DNA of 64,000 bases, taken from positions 69,356,527 to 69,420,526 of the forward strand of contig CM067356.1 in NCBI GenBank assembly GCA_034190875.2, read 5' to 3'. The notes under the pieces are model-generated. The model made no database searches and was not told the origin of the DNA. It saw only the letters and a program-made list of their open reading frames with translations. Both the position numbers and the translations under genes were made by a program. The stretch is from Urechis unicinctus (taxonomy: Eukaryota; Annelida; Polychaeta; Xenopneusta; Urechidae). Below, piece by piece: positions 62,348 to 64,000 of this stretch. Positions within the stretch are counted from its first letter, which is position 1. Every line of letters starts with the position of its first letter.

Positions 62348-63273
62348 ATGAGTACTCTAAGTGTTTTACTGTGGTGGACGCTTATATCACCCAGCGCTGC
62401 ACTTACTTTCTCCATCACCGGTCGATCTTGACGCTACATATTTTTATGTCATAAACAATCTCCTTACAACTATTCCGGCAAATAATTTTCGGACCTTCCA
62501 CCAACTGTCGAATTTATACTTATACAAAAACTCTATATCATTCATATCGTCCCAGGCATTTGAAGGTACAATGCTGGATGTATTAAATATCAGTGAAAAC
62601 CAAATGAGATCGCTTCCTTCCTTCTACAGCGTGAGAAGCACATTGTCTACAATCAATGCGGAGTACAATACAATAGAAACGTTGAGCAGTGAGGTGTTTA
62701 GCTATTGCAGTAACCTCCGCTATGTTAATCTTCAATATAATTTGCTGATATTCATTGACGACGACGCATTTAGTGGAACTAACCTGTCGACATTATATTT
62801 GTCACACAACCGTTTAGGAGCGTTGCCTTCCCTTTACAGCATAAGGAGCTCTCTAACAACAATCTACGCCCAGCATAACGCAATCGAAACGTTGGATCGT
62901 GGAGTATTTAACGACTGTGGCAAACTCCAAAGTGTCTATCTTCAGAACAATGTATTGTCATACATATCAGGTGATGCCTTCAATGGAACAAATCTGTCTA
63001 CGTTACACATATTTGACAACAGTTTGATGGCGCTACCTTCTTTTGAAAGCGTCAAAAACTCCCTGGATATAATCCATATGGATTCGAATGCAAGTTTTCC
63101 GTAACTGTAATAAGCTTAGAACAGTACATCTGCGCAACAATTCGCTATCATTAATTTCTAAAGACGTGTTCAATGGAACGATCTTGGCAGAATTGTACCT
63201 TATTACGGCTACGCAACATTATAAAGAATGTGGTCGGGTATTACATCCACACTCCTCCGACTGGTGCTGCTAA
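62348..63273 (+). pseudogene. Leucine-rich-repeat protein gene, frameshifted
   Basis: An ATG at 62348 opens a signal peptide (MSTLSVLLWWTLISPSAA) and stops after 28 codons. The LRR array continues in the next frame from about 62405 (SPVDLDATYFYVINNLLTTI). Roughly nine 21-24-residue repeats follow, such as LSNLYLYKNSISFISSQAF and LRYVNLQYNLLIFIDDDAF, grouped in ~72-residue triplets (IRSSLTTIYAQHNAIETL type). The first frame ends at 63104. After a short deletion the array resumes in another frame (VFRNCNKLRTVHLRNNSL, 63090-63190) and ends at CC before 63273. A cysteine-rich N-cap is missing. Two frame breaks point to a decayed extracellular LRR gene; sequencing error is the alternative. Expected role: secreted or surface recognition. 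Confidence 0.8.
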
Positions 63274-63381
63274 CATTGATGGAAAATCAAGATTGTGACA
63301 TTACTTTAACCTATAAGTAGTTTGGTTCCAGACAATAGCTTTTCATAACTATGTTTTTTTTCATTATATGCAGACTTAAAA

Positions 63382-64000
<619 letters not shown>

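Noticed and set aside
61143-62431. ORFs of 185-416 codons on both strands across the (ACAT)n array
   Set aside because: Every frame of a four-base repeat lacking TAA/TAG/TGA is open; the products are Tyr-Ile-His-Thr or Met-Tyr-Val-Cys polymers with no non-repeat domain.

Overview
This window is nuclear DNA of an invertebrate animal. Genes are split by GT/AG introns, simple-sequence DNA is abundant, and the mobile-element debris includes Polinton/Maverick-type, Ty3/gypsy and non-LTR relics. The globin fragment at the right edge resembles molluscan haemoglobins, so a bivalve or another lophotrochozoan is the best guess. No species is claimed.

The first ~38 kb is dominated by one structure, a large imperfect inverted duplication. 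The left arm (about 8.19-18.07 kb) and right arm (about 29.80-19.86 kb) face each other across a 1.8 kb spacer. Each arm carries a full 13-exon gene of the same unusual type, one on + (9711-18068, 674 aa) and one on - (28354-19863, 692 aa). The predicted protein starts with a signal peptide and a proline-rich stalk. It then has a CAP/SCP domain, a short cysteine-rich segment, and a plexin-like extracellular region with two IPT/TIG-type modules. The - copy ends in a transmembrane helix and a short basic tail. The + copy has lost the transmembrane helix through a frameshift but has a furin-like RRKR site that the - copy lacks. All exon lengths match between copies except small in-frame differences in exons 10, 11 and 12. 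Both reconstructed messages stay open throughout. I do not recall a CAP domain joined to a plexin-type IPT ectodomain; it is the most interesting thing here.

A third, partial copy (exon 1 plus part of intron 1, 33.28-35.16 kb, - strand) lies outside the palindrome. Intron 1 of every copy is packed with the same three minisatellite families. The upstream side of every copy carries debris of a Polinton-type element: the tail of a protein-primed family B DNA polymerase plus a small coiled-coil ORF. Larger polymerase and integrase relics sit at 5.99-8.33, 29.6-32.5 and 33.08-33.25 kb, at the edges of the duplicated blocks.

From 37.4 to 55.3 kb the sequence is gene-poor. It holds a non-LTR retrotransposon 3' end (42.5-43.4 kb), a Ty3/gypsy relic with gag zinc knuckle and integrase core (50.0-51.6 kb, -), and several short duplications. 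From 55.4 to 59.5 kb a ~2 kb unit containing a CACATCGACCACC minisatellite is tandemly duplicated. A 1 kb (ACAT)n microsatellite (61.23-62.24 kb) precedes a broken leucine-rich-repeat gene (62.35-63.27 kb) and the first two exons of a globin gene that runs off the right edge.
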